A DNA stretch of 27,518 bases from CAYRKQ01 sp964424985 (GCA_964424985.1 CAYRKQ010000011.1:1-27518); one strand, 5' to 3'; counted from the stretch's first letter, positions 9,638 through 17,686 are shown. The notes: generated from the letters alone by a model not told the origin. A program made the numbers and translations.

Positions 9638-9643
9638 TATGAT
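9638..9643 (+). promoter_or_regulatory. Putative -10 box of priA
   Basis: TATGAT, followed by 7 nt and the ATG at 9651. No convincing -35 at 17 nt; a CTGACA lies 20 nt upstream. It fits the leaderless pattern seen at neighbouring genes. Confidence 0.4.
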
Positions 9644-9650
9644 GGTAGCT

Positions 9651-11576
9651 ATGAACTACTACAAGGTCTGTCCAATTGGAATAATCGGCGGCAAGGAAGA
9701 TCTCCTTACCTATTCCTTTGAGCACGTTTTATCACCAGGCGCCATCGTGGCAATTCCATTTGGTAAAAAAACCAAGCAGGGTGTCATCTGGCGAGCAGTG
9801 GCTCAGCCGGACTTTACTACCAAAGACATCACCGATGTGTACGATGACCAGCTCCCTCTGAAGTTGATGGATCTTGCCTCTTGGATAAGCGACTATTACG
9901 CCGCGCGGCTTTCACTGGTGTTGCAAACCATCCTCCCCAGCGGCATTGGTACAAAGCGCCGAGGTGAACTAGCGCCCTACGTAAAAACAAAAGCTGATGA
10001 CTTTCCCCCGTTAACTAAGGAGCAAACAGCGGCCGTAATGAAAATCACTCAGTCTTCCTCTATTACAACGCTGCTCCATGGGGTAACCGGCTCTGGGAAA
10101 ACCCGCGTGTATCAAGAACTGGCCGTTAAGGCGCTCGCTGGCAAAAAATCCGTGCTTATTTTAGTCCCTGAAATTGCCCTGACTCCTCAGTTGGCTGAAC
10201 GTTTCGCCATGCTTACTGATAACATTTTAGTACTTCATTCTCGCCTCACGAATGCCCAGCGGCATCTGGCATGGCAAAAACTGCGCAGCGCTACTGAGCC
10301 TTGGGTAGTCATTGGGCCGCGTTCGGCTCTGTTTGCACCTCTGGATTCAATTGGTCTGATTGTGATAGACGAGTGCCACGAGCCAAGCTTTGTTCAAGAT
10401 TCACAGCCAAAATATTCAGCTCTGCGCGTCGCCCGAAAACTTGCCGATCTACACCCTGGCACAAAGCTAATTCTTGGCAGTGCCACACCGAATATAAACG
10501 ACTATTACACCGCTTCTGAAACCAACACCCCTATTATTGAGCTAAAGCAGCCAGTTCAAAAATACCAACGAGAAGTGACACTAGTTGATAGTCGCCAGCG
10601 TGATGGCTTTACCTCGCACCCTCTTTTTGGCAACCAGCTTATGGGCGCCATGAAACGAGCAGTTGAAACAGGTGAGCAAATACTACTGTTTCATAATCGC
10701 CGTGCCACCGCCCGAGTTGCTCTTTGTGCTCACTGTGGATGGTCGGCCGAGTGCAAAAATTGCCATGTACCCATGCGGTTGCATCACGATACCCATGAGC
10801 TAAAATGTCATATTTGCGGCTTGCAGCAACCATTACCAAACCACTGCCCGCAGTGTAAACAGCCCGATATTGAATTTAAAGGCTTCGGAAGCAAGCGAAT
10901 TGAACAAGAAGTGCGAAAATTATTCCCTCAAGCCTCGGTTGCCCGGTTCGATTCTGACACGCCCGAAAAAGAGCAGTTGCACCATCGCTTTAGTGAGCTC
11001 ATACATAACGAAATTGACATCATTATTGGCACGCAGGGTCTTGCAAAAGGGCTAGACCTTCCAGCACTTTCTACGATCGGGGTTGTTTCATCAGATACAG
11101 AACTGCATGTACCTGACTTCAGTTCTTCCGAACGTGCTTTTCAGCTTATTTCGCAGGTCATTGGCCGCGCTGGTCGAAAGGGTCAAAAATCGCAGGTTTT
11201 TATTCAAACGTTTAACCCCGATCATTCCATAATTTTAAGCGCCAAAAACCAAGATTATCACACGTTTTACCAACATGAACTTGAAAATCGTAAAGCCGGG
11301 CATTTACCGCCATTTACTTTTTTACTGCAGCTGCAAATTGGCTATAAACAAGCTGCCACAGCCGAAGCTCACGCCGAAAAACTAAAGCAGGAGCTTAAAA
11401 AAAGCTGGCCACTCGTCACCGTTCGCGGGCCAACCCCTTCATTTCAAGCTTATCGAGCCGGAAATCACTTCGTTCAGCTGGTGGTTTCCTCTCAAAAGCG
11501 CGAGGTACTAAAAGAGATCGCCAGAAGCCTACCACAAAAATGGCAATTCACCCTCGACCCTATCAACCTCATGTAA
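9651..11576 (+). CDS. priA: Primosomal protein N' (replication restart helicase PriA)
   Basis: About 641 residues, shorter than E. coli PriA (732). The N-terminal 3'-DNA-binding domain begins NYYKVCPIGIIGG. The helicase core has Walker A GVTGSGKT, a DECH box (often DEEH in PriA), GSATPN, and late motifs GTQGLAKGLD and QVIGRAGR. A zinc-binding insert carries paired cysteines (CAHC, CKNC, CHIC, CPQC). PriA reloads the replisome at stalled forks and recombination intermediates. An upstream in-frame extension to 9429 is rejected because it runs across the divergent gene. ATG 9639 and 9642 are also possible; 9651 begins the conserved domain directly. It is followed 40 nt later by def. Confidence 0.95.
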   Translation: MNYYKVCPIGIIGGKEDLLTYSFEHVLSPGAIVAIPFGKKTKQGVIWRAVAQPDFTTKDITDVYDDQLPLKLMDLASWISDYYAARLSLVLQTILPSGIGTKRRGELAPYVKTKADDFPPLTKEQTAAVMKITQSSSITTLLHGVTGSGKTRVYQELAVKALAGKKSVLILVPEIALTPQLAERFAMLTDNILVLHSRLTNAQRHLAWQKLRSATEPWVVIGPRSALFAPLDSIGLIVIDECHEPSFVQDSQPKYSALRVARKLADLHPGTKLILGSATPNINDYYTASETNTPIIELKQPVQKYQREVTLVDSRQRDGFTSHPLFGNQLMGAMKRAVETGEQILLFHNRRATARVALCAHCGWSAECKNCHVPMRLHHDTHELKCHICGLQQPLPNHCPQCKQPDIEFKGFGSKRIEQEVRKLFPQASVARFDSDTPEKEQLHHRFSELIHNEIDIIIGTQGLAKGLDLPALSTIGVVSSDTELHVPDFSSSERAFQLISQVIGRAGRKGQKSQVFIQTFNPDHSIILSAKNQDYHTFYQHELENRKAGHLPPFTFLLQLQIGYKQAATAEAHAEKLKQELKKSWPLVTVRGPTPSFQAYRAGNHFVQLVVSSQKREVLKEIARSLPQKWQFTLDPINLM

Positions 11577-11602
11577 CTCTTCTTTATCTGGTATCTATCA
11601 GA

Positions 11603-11608
11603 TATAAT
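11603..11608 (+). promoter_or_regulatory. -10 box of def
   Basis: Consensus TATAAT, 8 nt before the def ATG at 11617. No SD is present between them, which suggests a leaderless or nearly leaderless message. The -35 is weak. Confidence 0.55.
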
Positions 11609-11616
11609 AGCCTGCA

Positions 11617-12192
11617 ATGGATCGAACTAGTATTATTGCCCTCCCCCACCCCAGCCTCCGACAAACATCAACCCGTGTTGGTGTGGTGACTGATGAGGTT
11701 AAACAATTAATCAAAGATATGACCGACGCAACCATTGATTGGGAGCAAAGTCGCGATCAAGAAGTTGCCGTTGGCCTCGCTGCTGTGCAAGTGAACAAAT
11801 TAACCCGTGTAGTAATTATTCGTAATGACTTTGAAGAAGCCGAAGACAAACGGTTTATTGTGTTCATTAACCCAGAGATTGTGAAAAAGATAGGTCCGAT
11901 TGAAGAAGACTATGAGGGCTGCTTAAGTGTCCCTGACATCTACGGTAAAGTTCCCCGCTATGCTTCAGTGAAGGTGAAGGCGCTCAACGAAGCGGGCAAA
12001 CCATTTCGAGTCACGGCACACGGCTTTTTAGCGCGCCTCCTGCAGCACGAGGTAGACCATTGCCAAGGAAAGGTTTTTATTGACCGAATAAAAGGTAAGA
12101 AAGATGCCTTTTTTAAACTTCAAGCCGAAGGTGGTTTACTCCCCATAAACTACGATACCGAAATTAAGGACAATTCCACGTTGTGGGATTAG
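11617..12192 (+). CDS. def: Peptide deformylase
   Basis: 191 residues. All three signature motifs are present: GLAAVQV (motif 1, GxGLAAxQ type), EGCLSVP (motif 2, metal-ligand Cys) and QHEVDHCQG (motif 3, HExxDH with two His ligands and the catalytic Glu). The enzyme removes the formyl group from the N-terminal Met of nascent proteins at the ribosome. It is followed by fmt, which adds that formyl group to Met-tRNA, a common pairing. Its last codons run directly into a period-7 repeat. Confidence 0.96.
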   Translation: MDRTSIIALPHPSLRQTSTRVGVVTDEVKQLIKDMTDATIDWEQSRDQEVAVGLAAVQVNKLTRVVIIRNDFEEAEDKRFIVFINPEIVKKIGPIEEDYEGCLSVPDIYGKVPRYASVKVKALNEAGKPFRVTAHGFLARLLQHEVDHCQGKVFIDRIKGKKDAFFKLQAEGGLLPINYDTEIKDNSTLWD

Positions 12193-12247
12193 AGGTAAGA
12201 GCCATGAGACAAGAGCTAAGAGTTGGAAATACGAAATACGGGATTAG
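12192..12247. repeat. Degenerate heptanucleotide array
   Basis: Eight successive 7-nt units: GAGGTAA, GAGCCAT, GAGACAA, GAGCTAA, GAGTTGG, AAATACG, AAATACG, GGATTAG. The first units share GAG in phase. The array starts at the last base of def and fills most of the def-fmt gap. Confidence 0.75.
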
Positions 12248-12258
12248 CCCCAGTAGCC

Positions 12259-12280
12259 GTCATTCCTGCGCAGGAATGAC
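12259..12280. repeat. Perfect 22-bp palindrome (GTCATTCCTGC / GCAGGAATGAC)
   Basis: Both 11-bp arms are exact complements with no loop. It sits 14 nt before fmt and shares the GTCAT...ATGAC ends with the elements at 9230 and 13264. Confidence 0.85.
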
Positions 12281-12294
12281 ATCGCGAGGATCTA

Positions 12295-13239
12295 ATGAGT
12301 AAAAAAATACCTATTGTCTTTTTCGGCACCGGACCTGTTGCGGCAAAATCGCTTGGGCTTCTCTTAGAGAGTTTCGACGTGGTGGCAGTAGTTACCAAAC
12401 CAAAGCCGCCGCACCACCGCGGTTCGTTCCCTGTTTTGGAAGTTGCCGAGAAACATAAAATACCCGTTCATACCGTTTCAAACAAGAGGGAGCTTTCAAG
12501 ACTAATCTCTACAAAGCCCTTCCAAACAGAGATAGCTGTGTTAATTGATTTTGGCATTATTGTCAGCCAAGACGTTATTGATTACTTCAAAAAAGGGATA
12601 GTAAATAGCCACTTTTCACTCCTGCCCGAGTGGCGGGGTGCCGACCCCATCACCTTTGCTATTCTTTCCGGCCAAAAGAAAACCGGCGTCAGCCTGATGC
12701 TCCTGGTAGAAGCAATGGATGAAGGTGCAATACTGTCTGTCGGCGAGCAACCGCTCAACGGCACAGAAACTACCCCCACCCTCACTGAGAAGTTAATTTA
12801 TCTGAGTGATGCCCTCCTTAAAAACGAGATCCCTCGACATATAGCTGGTGAAACAAAAGGTGTTGATCAGTTGAAAATGAGCGAACTAATACCCAGCTAC
12901 CCCGCAAAGCCAACCTACTCACGAAAACTCACCAAACAAGACGGGATTTTAGATTTTACAAAGCCCGCGCAGGAATTAGAGCGCGAGATTCGAGCTTTTA
13001 TTGACTGGCCAAAAAGCCGTACAAAACTCGGTGATATTGATGTAATTATTACAAAGGCCCACGCCGTACCAAGCCACCCCCCGGAGTCAAAACCAGGTGA
13101 TATCACTATCGTCGAGGAAGTTGGTGAAATAGGCATCGCAACAGCCAATGGAACACTGTGGATTGACCAACTCAAACCAGCTGGCAAGAAAGAAATGTCT
13201 GCTGGCGAATTCCTTCGCGGCTACGGCAACCGACTTTAA
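12295..13239 (+). CDS. fmt: Methionyl-tRNA formyltransferase
   Basis: 314 residues. The N-terminal formyltransferase domain has the catalytic Asn-His-Asp arrangement: VNSHFSLLPEWRGADP, then MDEGAIL. The C-terminal domain (about 205-314, with DGILDF and RAFIDWPKSRT) is the usual Fmt tRNA-binding domain. It transfers a formyl group from 10-formyl-THF to initiator Met-tRNA. The start has a GAGG Shine-Dalgarno 5 nt before the ATG, consistent with translation from a def-fmt transcript. Confidence 0.95.
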   Translation: MSKKIPIVFFGTGPVAAKSLGLLLESFDVVAVVTKPKPPHHRGSFPVLEVAEKHKIPVHTVSNKRELSRLISTKPFQTEIAVLIDFGIIVSQDVIDYFKKGIVNSHFSLLPEWRGADPITFAILSGQKKTGVSLMLLVEAMDEGAILSVGEQPLNGTETTPTLTEKLIYLSDALLKNEIPRHIAGETKGVDQLKMSELIPSYPAKPTYSRKLTKQDGILDFTKPAQELEREIRAFIDWPKSRTKLGDIDVIITKAHAVPSHPPESKPGDITIVEEVGEIGIATANGTLWIDQLKPAGKKEMSAGEFLRGYGNRL

Positions 13240-13263
13240 ACACCTGAATCTCAAAACCCCTCC

Positions 13264-13331
13264 GATGTCATCCCCGACCTGATCGGGGATCCAGTTATTT
13301 ACTAGATTCTCCGATCAAGTCAGAGAATAAC
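13264..13331. repeat. Compound palindromic element (two mirrored hairpins)
   Basis: A first hairpin (ATCCCCGA, 5-nt loop, TCGGGGAT) and a second (ATTCTC...GAGAAT) are separated by a short AT-rich stretch. The second half is an imperfect inverse of the first: TGTCATCCCCGACCTGATC against reversed TGTTATTCTCTGACTTGATC. This gives the double-dyad layout of REP/BIME or small MITE-like repeats. It fills the convergent gap between fmt and the DUF5663-like gene and may end transcription both ways, although no U-run follows. Confidence 0.75.
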
Positions 13332-13339
13332 AAAACCCT

Positions 13340-14032
13340 TTATGTGGCGGGTGGGAATTGTGGTGGCTGCTGGGGTTGATTATTAGCAGGAGGCTGAATC
13401 GGTGCTTGTGGTGCTGGCGGCATCTGAGGTGGCTGCTGGGGTTGCGGCGTACCAAAATTACCTGGCACAACATTGTCTGGGGCAGGAGGCTGCTGAAGTG
13501 GCGGTTGCGGTGATGGCGGCTGCTGATACGCAGGCGGTGCCATCTGCGGTGGTTGCTGGGGCGCGGGAGCTGAGGGCTGCCCACTGGCACCCATGGCTTC
13601 AACTATTTTTGATGAATCCGCCTTAATTTCACCCTTTAACTTCTCGAGCTCCTCGGCCACCACCTGCTTGTAATCTGGGAAGTTTGTTTCTAGCCACGTT
13701 AATGCCCCGAATTCAGTCTTCACTGCATTTTCATTAAACTGGCGATTTGCCCGTTGCGCTGCTGCCTGCGCATTTTGCAAGGCCTTTTGGTACGGCTCAG
13801 ACTGTGCCCACCCAGCTTTAAACTGATTAAGATATTGCTCAGTAAACGCTAAATCACCGTTAATAAAACGTTCAAATTCATCAAGTTGAGAATCACTCAT
13901 CCGCTCAGCCAGCCGCATGCCAACCCGCATTTCAAGCGTCTCGTAAATTTGCCTGAGCAACTGATCACGCTCTTGTTTAGGCAATGAGAGCAGCCCTAAT
14001 TCTTCCAGTAATGAGTCGTCGATTCGTATCAT
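13340..14032 (-). CDS. DUF5663-like protein with Pro/Gln-rich tail
   Basis: 230 residues. The helical N-terminal half (LPKQERDQLLRQIYETLEMR ... MSDSQLDEFERFI ... FPDYK) resembles DUF5663, a family I recall as common in Patescibacteria; this was not searched. From about residue 145 the protein is a low-complexity tail of QQPPQ/QPP repeats. There are no membrane segments or catalytic motifs. The start ATG 14032 has an AGGA about 9 nt upstream. Function unknown; the tail suggests a flexible binding or scaffold region. Confidence 0.8.
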   Translation of the reverse strand: MIRIDDSLLEELGLLSLPKQERDQLLRQIYETLEMRVGMRLAERMSDSQLDEFERFINGDLAFTEQYLNQFKAGWAQSEPYQKALQNAQAAAQRANRQFNENAVKTEFGALTWLETNFPDYKQVVAEELEKLKGEIKADSSKIVEAMGASGQPSAPAPQQPPQMAPPAYQQPPSPQPPLQQPPAPDNVVPGNFGTPQPQQPPQMPPAPQAPIQPPANNQPQQPPQFPPAT

Positions 14033-14064
14033 TCATCTTTTTCCTGTTTATAATTCTACCCTTT

Positions 14065-14073
14065 ATTGTACCA
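14065..14073 (-). promoter_or_regulatory. Extended -10 promoter of the DUF5663-like gene
   Basis: TGGTACAAT on the minus strand (TGn plus TACAAT). It overlaps the -35 of the divergent small ORF, so the two promoters share bases. Confidence 0.45.
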
Positions 14074-14094
14074 GACTATTAACTAGAGTATACT
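14066..14094 (+). promoter_or_regulatory. Promoter of the small ORF at 14101 (leaderless)
   Basis: TTGTAC (14066-14071), 17-nt spacer, TATACT (14089-14094), then only 6 nt to the ATG. Confidence 0.6.
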
Positions 14095-14100
14095 GCGCTT

Positions 14101-14283
14101 ATGCCGTTAAAACCTTACCCAGATCAACCGAACCGCCCCCAAGACGCTGCTCGAAGATTAGGCCCAAGACTAGAACAAATTGGTTGGTTGGAAATGACAG
14201 GGCGCGAGCGACGTGAGTCGCTTCCAGAGCCAATGAGAAGTATAGTGTGTGAACTAGTACAACGAGCCGAAGAAGGTCTATAA
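14101..14283 (+). CDS. Small hypothetical protein (60 aa)
   Basis: Begins MPLKPYPDQPNRPQDAARRL and ends CELVQRAEEGL. It is charged and probably helical, with no membrane segment or known motif. Support for being real: it has its own well-spaced promoter, an ATG at the expected leaderless position, and a stop that overlaps the convergent infB stop by 6 bp, so it fills the gap exactly. I do not recognise a family. Confidence 0.55.
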   Translation: MPLKPYPDQPNRPQDAARRLGPRLEQIGWLEMTGRERRESLPEPMRSIVCELVQRAEEGL

Positions 14284-16050
14284 ACTACGCTCGATCTCTT
14301 CTTTTTTGTAGAATTCCAGCTTATCGCCCTCTTCCAAGACAATTTTTTTGGTCAGTTTTAGTGAAAGCCCGCACATTTCACCTTCAAACACCTCTTTGGC
14401 ATCGGTTTGCTGACGCTGCACTTTTGTCACTTCAACCTCACCAAGCTCTTCCTTGCCACGAAGCACGCGAGCTTTTACGCCTGGCTCCACCTTGCCTTTT
14501 GTCACTTCACCGCCACAGATAATTTCATCTTTCGTGGTTCTGAAAACACCCTTAATAGTAAGCTTACCGAGTTCAGTGGTAACGATTTCTGGCGCCAGCA
14601 GACTTGAAAGCACCTGTTTTGCATCATCAAGAAGTTCATAGATAACCTTGAACGAACGGATGATGACGTTTTCGCGCTCTGCAAGCTTGCTGACAGTGGG
14701 CGAAACAGTCACATTAAAGGCATAGATAATTGCTTTTGAGGTTGAAGCCATCTGAACATCACTCTCTGAAATATTACCAATGCCGGAACCAATAATCTGC
14801 ATCTTTAGCTCTTCGTTTTCAAGTAATCGCACGCTGTCAGCCACTGAAGTGAGTGAGCCTTGAACATCAGCCTTAATAATCACCGGCACTTCTTTGGTTT
14901 TAATATTTTTATTGATGACGCTTAGCAGATCACTGCTCGTCATATTGAGCTTTTTGTTCATTTGTTTATGCTGTTTTTCTTCAGATTTAGCCCGGGCTTC
15001 TTTTTCAGAGGTGACTTCAATAATATAGTCACCAAATTGCGGCAATTCTTTAAAGCCAGTCAGGCGAACTGGTGTTGAGGGGCCGGCTTCAGCCAGTGAT
15101 TTCCCCTGCCAATCGTCTAATGTTCGTATGCGTCCGTACGTAGCTCCGGCTACCACAAAGTCTCCCTTTTTCAGCTGACCATGCTCAATGAGGGCTGTCA
15201 CTAGTGCGCCGCGGCCTTGTTCAAGGTGCGCTTCAATCACAATACCTTCGGCTAGACCCTTGCTATCAGCTTTGAGCTCCTCAATGTCTACCATTAACAA
15301 GATCATATCCAGCAGGTCATTCACCCCTTGTTTCGTTTTAGCAGAGACCTCTACCATGACCGTATCGCCACCCCATTCTTCGCTCATCAGCCCGGCTTCA
15401 GCCAGACTTTGCTTGGTTCTGTTTACATCTGCCCCGGGTTTATCGATTTTATTAATGGCCACTACCATTTTGGCGTGAGCCGCTTTGGCAAATTTAATGG
15501 CTTCAACGGTTTGCGGTTTTACCCCATCGTCTGCCGCCACCACAATAACTACCAAGTCAGTCAGCCGCGCACCGTGTTGACGGAGCGCCGCAAAGGCTTC
15601 GTGCCCTGGGGTATCTAAAAGTGTAATCGGTCGCTTGTTATACACCGTTTGGTAAGCCGAGATGTGCTGAGTAATGCCACCCGCCTCACCACTGACAACT
15701 TTAAGATCCAAAATTGCATCGAGTAAACTGGTTTTTCCATGATCGACGTGACCCATAACAGCCACCACTGGCGGCCGTGTTGCTGCAGACGCGTTGCCGA
15801 CACGCTCAGACTTTTTGGGCTTTGAGCTGTCTTCTTCAGCGCTGGCTTCGGTCTCTTTTTGTAGCTCAATTTCCAGCCCCAGCTCACCGACAATAATTTG
15901 CGCTGTTTCGAAATCAATCAGCTGGTTAACAGTAGTCATAATACCGTTTTTAAACAGTTCGCCCACCAGTTGAGCAACCGGGATATCAATTTTTTCAGCA
16001 AGATCACCAACGGTTATCATGCTCTCAATGGTGATGGCCTTTTCGCTCAT
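14278..16050 (-). CDS. infB: Translation initiation factor IF-2
   Basis: 590 residues, far shorter than E. coli IF-2 (890), with one IF2_N-type domain (VGDLAEKIDIPVAQLVGELF) and a short acidic linker before the GTPase. G motifs: GHVDHGKTSLLD (G1), GGITQHI (G2), DTPGHEAF (G3), NKID (G4), SAK (G5). Domains II, III and IV follow; domain IV has GVFRTTKDEIICGGEVTKGKVEPG. IF-2 delivers fMet-tRNA to the 30S P site and drives subunit joining. AAAGGAG lies 5 nt before the ATG. It is 34 nt downstream of rpsA and likely in the same transcript. Confidence 0.97.
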   Translation of the reverse strand: MSEKAITIESMITVGDLAEKIDIPVAQLVGELFKNGIMTTVNQLIDFETAQIIVGELGLEIELQKETEASAEEDSSKPKKSERVGNASAATRPPVVAVMGHVDHGKTSLLDAILDLKVVSGEAGGITQHISAYQTVYNKRPITLLDTPGHEAFAALRQHGARLTDLVVIVVAADDGVKPQTVEAIKFAKAAHAKMVVAINKIDKPGADVNRTKQSLAEAGLMSEEWGGDTVMVEVSAKTKQGVNDLLDMILLMVDIEELKADSKGLAEGIVIEAHLEQGRGALVTALIEHGQLKKGDFVVAGATYGRIRTLDDWQGKSLAEAGPSTPVRLTGFKELPQFGDYIIEVTSEKEARAKSEEKQHKQMNKKLNMTSSDLLSVINKNIKTKEVPVIIKADVQGSLTSVADSVRLLENEELKMQIIGSGIGNISESDVQMASTSKAIIYAFNVTVSPTVSKLAERENVIIRSFKVIYELLDDAKQVLSSLLAPEIVTTELGKLTIKGVFRTTKDEIICGGEVTKGKVEPGVKARVLRGKEELGEVEVTKVQRQQTDAKEVFEGEMCGLSLKLTKKIVLEEGDKLEFYKKEEIERSL

Positions 16051-16084
16051 GACAACTCCTTTCGTGGTGATTATTTTTACATAC

Positions 16085-17140
16085 TTACTGCAAGCTTAGT
16101 GAAATTTTTCGGTTATCGCGGTCGATATCAAGAATCTTGAATTTCTTTTTCTCATTCAATTTGAAGAGTTTTTCCGGGTCAACCCCGTCACCTCCGCCAA
16201 GTTCTGAAACATGCACCAGCGCTTCAACAGCTGGGCTCAGTTGAATAAAGGCACCAAAAGGCGTAATACGAGTTACCATGCCTTCAACAGCGTCGCCTTT
16301 ATTGAACTGTGCAGCCTCTGTTGCCCATGGGTCTTCTTGCATTTGTTTCATGCTCAGGCTCAGGCGTTCTTTATCAATAGCAATAATTTTTGCTTCAATC
16401 TGATCACCAGTCTTAACATAGTCACTTGGGTTTTCAACACGCTCCCAGCTAATTTCTGAAATGTGAACCAGGCCTTCAATACCATCAACATTTACAAACG
16501 CCCCAAAGTCTACGACACCAGTCACCAGACCTTTCACGCCATCGCCAACTTTGAGTTTTTCAAAGCGCTCTTGCATATCTTCTTTAACAGCTTCTTTTTC
16601 GCTGAAAATGAGCTTATTAGCTTTTCTGTCCACGTCGAGAATACGAACGCGCAGCGTTTGGCTGGTCAAAGCGTTTAAGCGTTGTAAAATTTCGTCTTTA
16701 TCTGAACTACCAACGCGTGGGTAATGTTCAGCACTCAGCTGCGAAACCGGTAAGAAACCTCGAACGCCTTCGAGCTCAGCCAAGAGACCGCCGCGGTTGG
16801 CATCATACGGGCTCACTTCAATTGTTTCGCCTTTTTCAAACAAGGCTTGAATGTCGTCCCAGCCCCGATCTTTCGCGGCCTTGCGAAGACTAAGCAGCGC
16901 CTGACCTTCCTCAAACTCCGGATCTACCACACTGGCCACTACCTGGTCACCAACTTCGATTTTTTTACCAAAGCCAATTTCCCGGCGCGGCACCATGCCA
17001 ACTCCGTTAATACCAAGATCTAACCAGATCTCATTCTTTTTTACATTGAGCACCGTAGCGTCAACTACCTCTCCCGCCGCCAGTTGTTTAAACTGAGCGC
17101 CTTCGAGCAACTCGTCCATCGTAATTACTTGTTTTGCCAT
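16085..17140 (-). CDS. rpsA: Ribosomal protein S1-like, four S1 domains
   Basis: 351 residues from MAKQVITMDELL. Four S1 (OB-fold) domains follow in order, the last two most canonical: GLVTGVVDFGAFVNVDGIEG and GMVTRITPFGAFIQLS, each ending with a KISLSLQ-type strand. E. coli S1 has six domains; four is usual for Gram-positive and small-genome bacteria. It binds mRNA on the 30S subunit. The longer frame to 17191 is rejected: ATG 17140 has a GGAAGGAG Shine-Dalgarno 11 nt upstream. It leads a likely operon with infB. Confidence 0.93.
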   Translation of the reverse strand: MAKQVITMDELLEGAQFKQLAAGEVVDATVLNVKKNEIWLDLGINGVGMVPRREIGFGKKIEVGDQVVASVVDPEFEEGQALLSLRKAAKDRGWDDIQALFEKGETIEVSPYDANRGGLLAELEGVRGFLPVSQLSAEHYPRVGSSDKDEILQRLNALTSQTLRVRILDVDRKANKLIFSEKEAVKEDMQERFEKLKVGDGVKGLVTGVVDFGAFVNVDGIEGLVHISEISWERVENPSDYVKTGDQIEAKIIAIDKERLSLSMKQMQEDPWATEAAQFNKGDAVEGMVTRITPFGAFIQLSPAVEALVHVSELGGGDGVDPEKLFKLNEKKKFKILDIDRDNRKISLSLQ

Positions 17141-17174
17141 AAAGAACAAAACTCCTTCCAAAAAATATTTCTTG

Positions 17175-17197
17175 AAGCCCTGCCGTAGCAATGGCTT
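17175..17197 (-). promoter_or_regulatory. Hairpin in the rpsA leader with UACG loop
   Basis: AAGCC/GGCTT outer stem and TGC/GCA inner stem closing a C(UACG)G tetraloop, about 35 nt before the start codon and just upstream of the SD. It could be an S1 autoregulatory site; that is inference. Confidence 0.45.
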
Positions 17198-17211
17198 ATA
17201 AGATTACATTA

Positions 17212-17241
17212 ATTATACTCCATCTTATCAACAGAAGTCAA
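17212..17241 (-). promoter_or_regulatory. Promoter of rpsA-infB
   Basis: TTGACT (17236-17241), 18-nt spacer, consensus TATAAT (17212-17217). It predicts a leader of about 65 nt, consistent with the SD-led start. Confidence 0.7.
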
Positions 17242-17248
17242 AGTAAAG

Positions 17249-17686
17249 TTACGATCGTTTAACAAGCTGTGCTGATTTAAACACCGTAAAGACACCTACC
17301 GCAATTGCCGCCGCAATAACCAGCGCGCTACTTCCCGCACCTACATTTGGAACATTGGCTGTTGAGCCCTCGCCATCAGCAATGCCAGTGGGTACATCAT
17401 CTGTTTGCGAGCCACTCGAACTACCTTCTGTTGATGATTCAGTTTGATCTGTATTTCCGTCTGAAGAAGAGTCTGATGAATCTGTATTCTGTTGCACCTC
17501 TTCCTGATTTGATTCATTCTGGCTCGTCGTCTCAGCAGCGTCTTGCGCCGCATCATTCGCTTCTTGCCGCCCTGAAATAAAACGGATGAGCAAAAATGCC
17601 ACCACCACCACAATTACGACACCCAATATTAACCGAATAATACTTCCGATACTCCCGAACAACCCTCTACTCTTATTTTCCTCCAT
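17249..17686 (-). CDS. Small bitopic membrane protein with Ser/acidic-rich linker
   Basis: 145 residues. A hydrophobic helix lies near the N-terminus (IIRLILGVVIVVVVAFLLI), then about 80 residues rich in Ser, Asp, Glu, Gln and Asn, then a second hydrophobic helix (SSALVIAAAIAVGVFTVF) and a basic tail (KSAQLVKRS). The end (VPNVGAGSS, helix, basic tail) resembles a degenerate LPxTG sorting signal, but the motif is not intact. GGAG lies 6 nt before ATG 17686; the longer frame up to 17803 enters the promoter and repeat and is rejected. Likely an envelope protein of unknown role. Confidence 0.75.
   Translation of the reverse strand: MEENKSRGLFGSIGSIIRLILGVVIVVVVAFLLIRFISGRQEANDAAQDAAETTSQNESNQEEVQQNTDSSDSSSDGNTDQTESSTEGSSSGSQTDDVPTGIADGEGSTANVPNVGAGSSALVIAAAIAVGVFTVFKSAQLVKRS

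Noticed and set aside
9429..9650. N-terminal extension of PriA
   Set aside because: It runs over the divergent winged-helix gene and both promoters; the conserved PriA domain begins at 9651.
9558..9725. N-terminal extension of the winged-helix protein
   Set aside because: It overlaps the priA start and the gene's own -10 box, and the residues do not look like a domain.
13315..13626. ORFs overlapping the Pro/Gln-rich tail
   Set aside because: They are shadow frames of the low-complexity coding sequence of the DUF5663-like gene.
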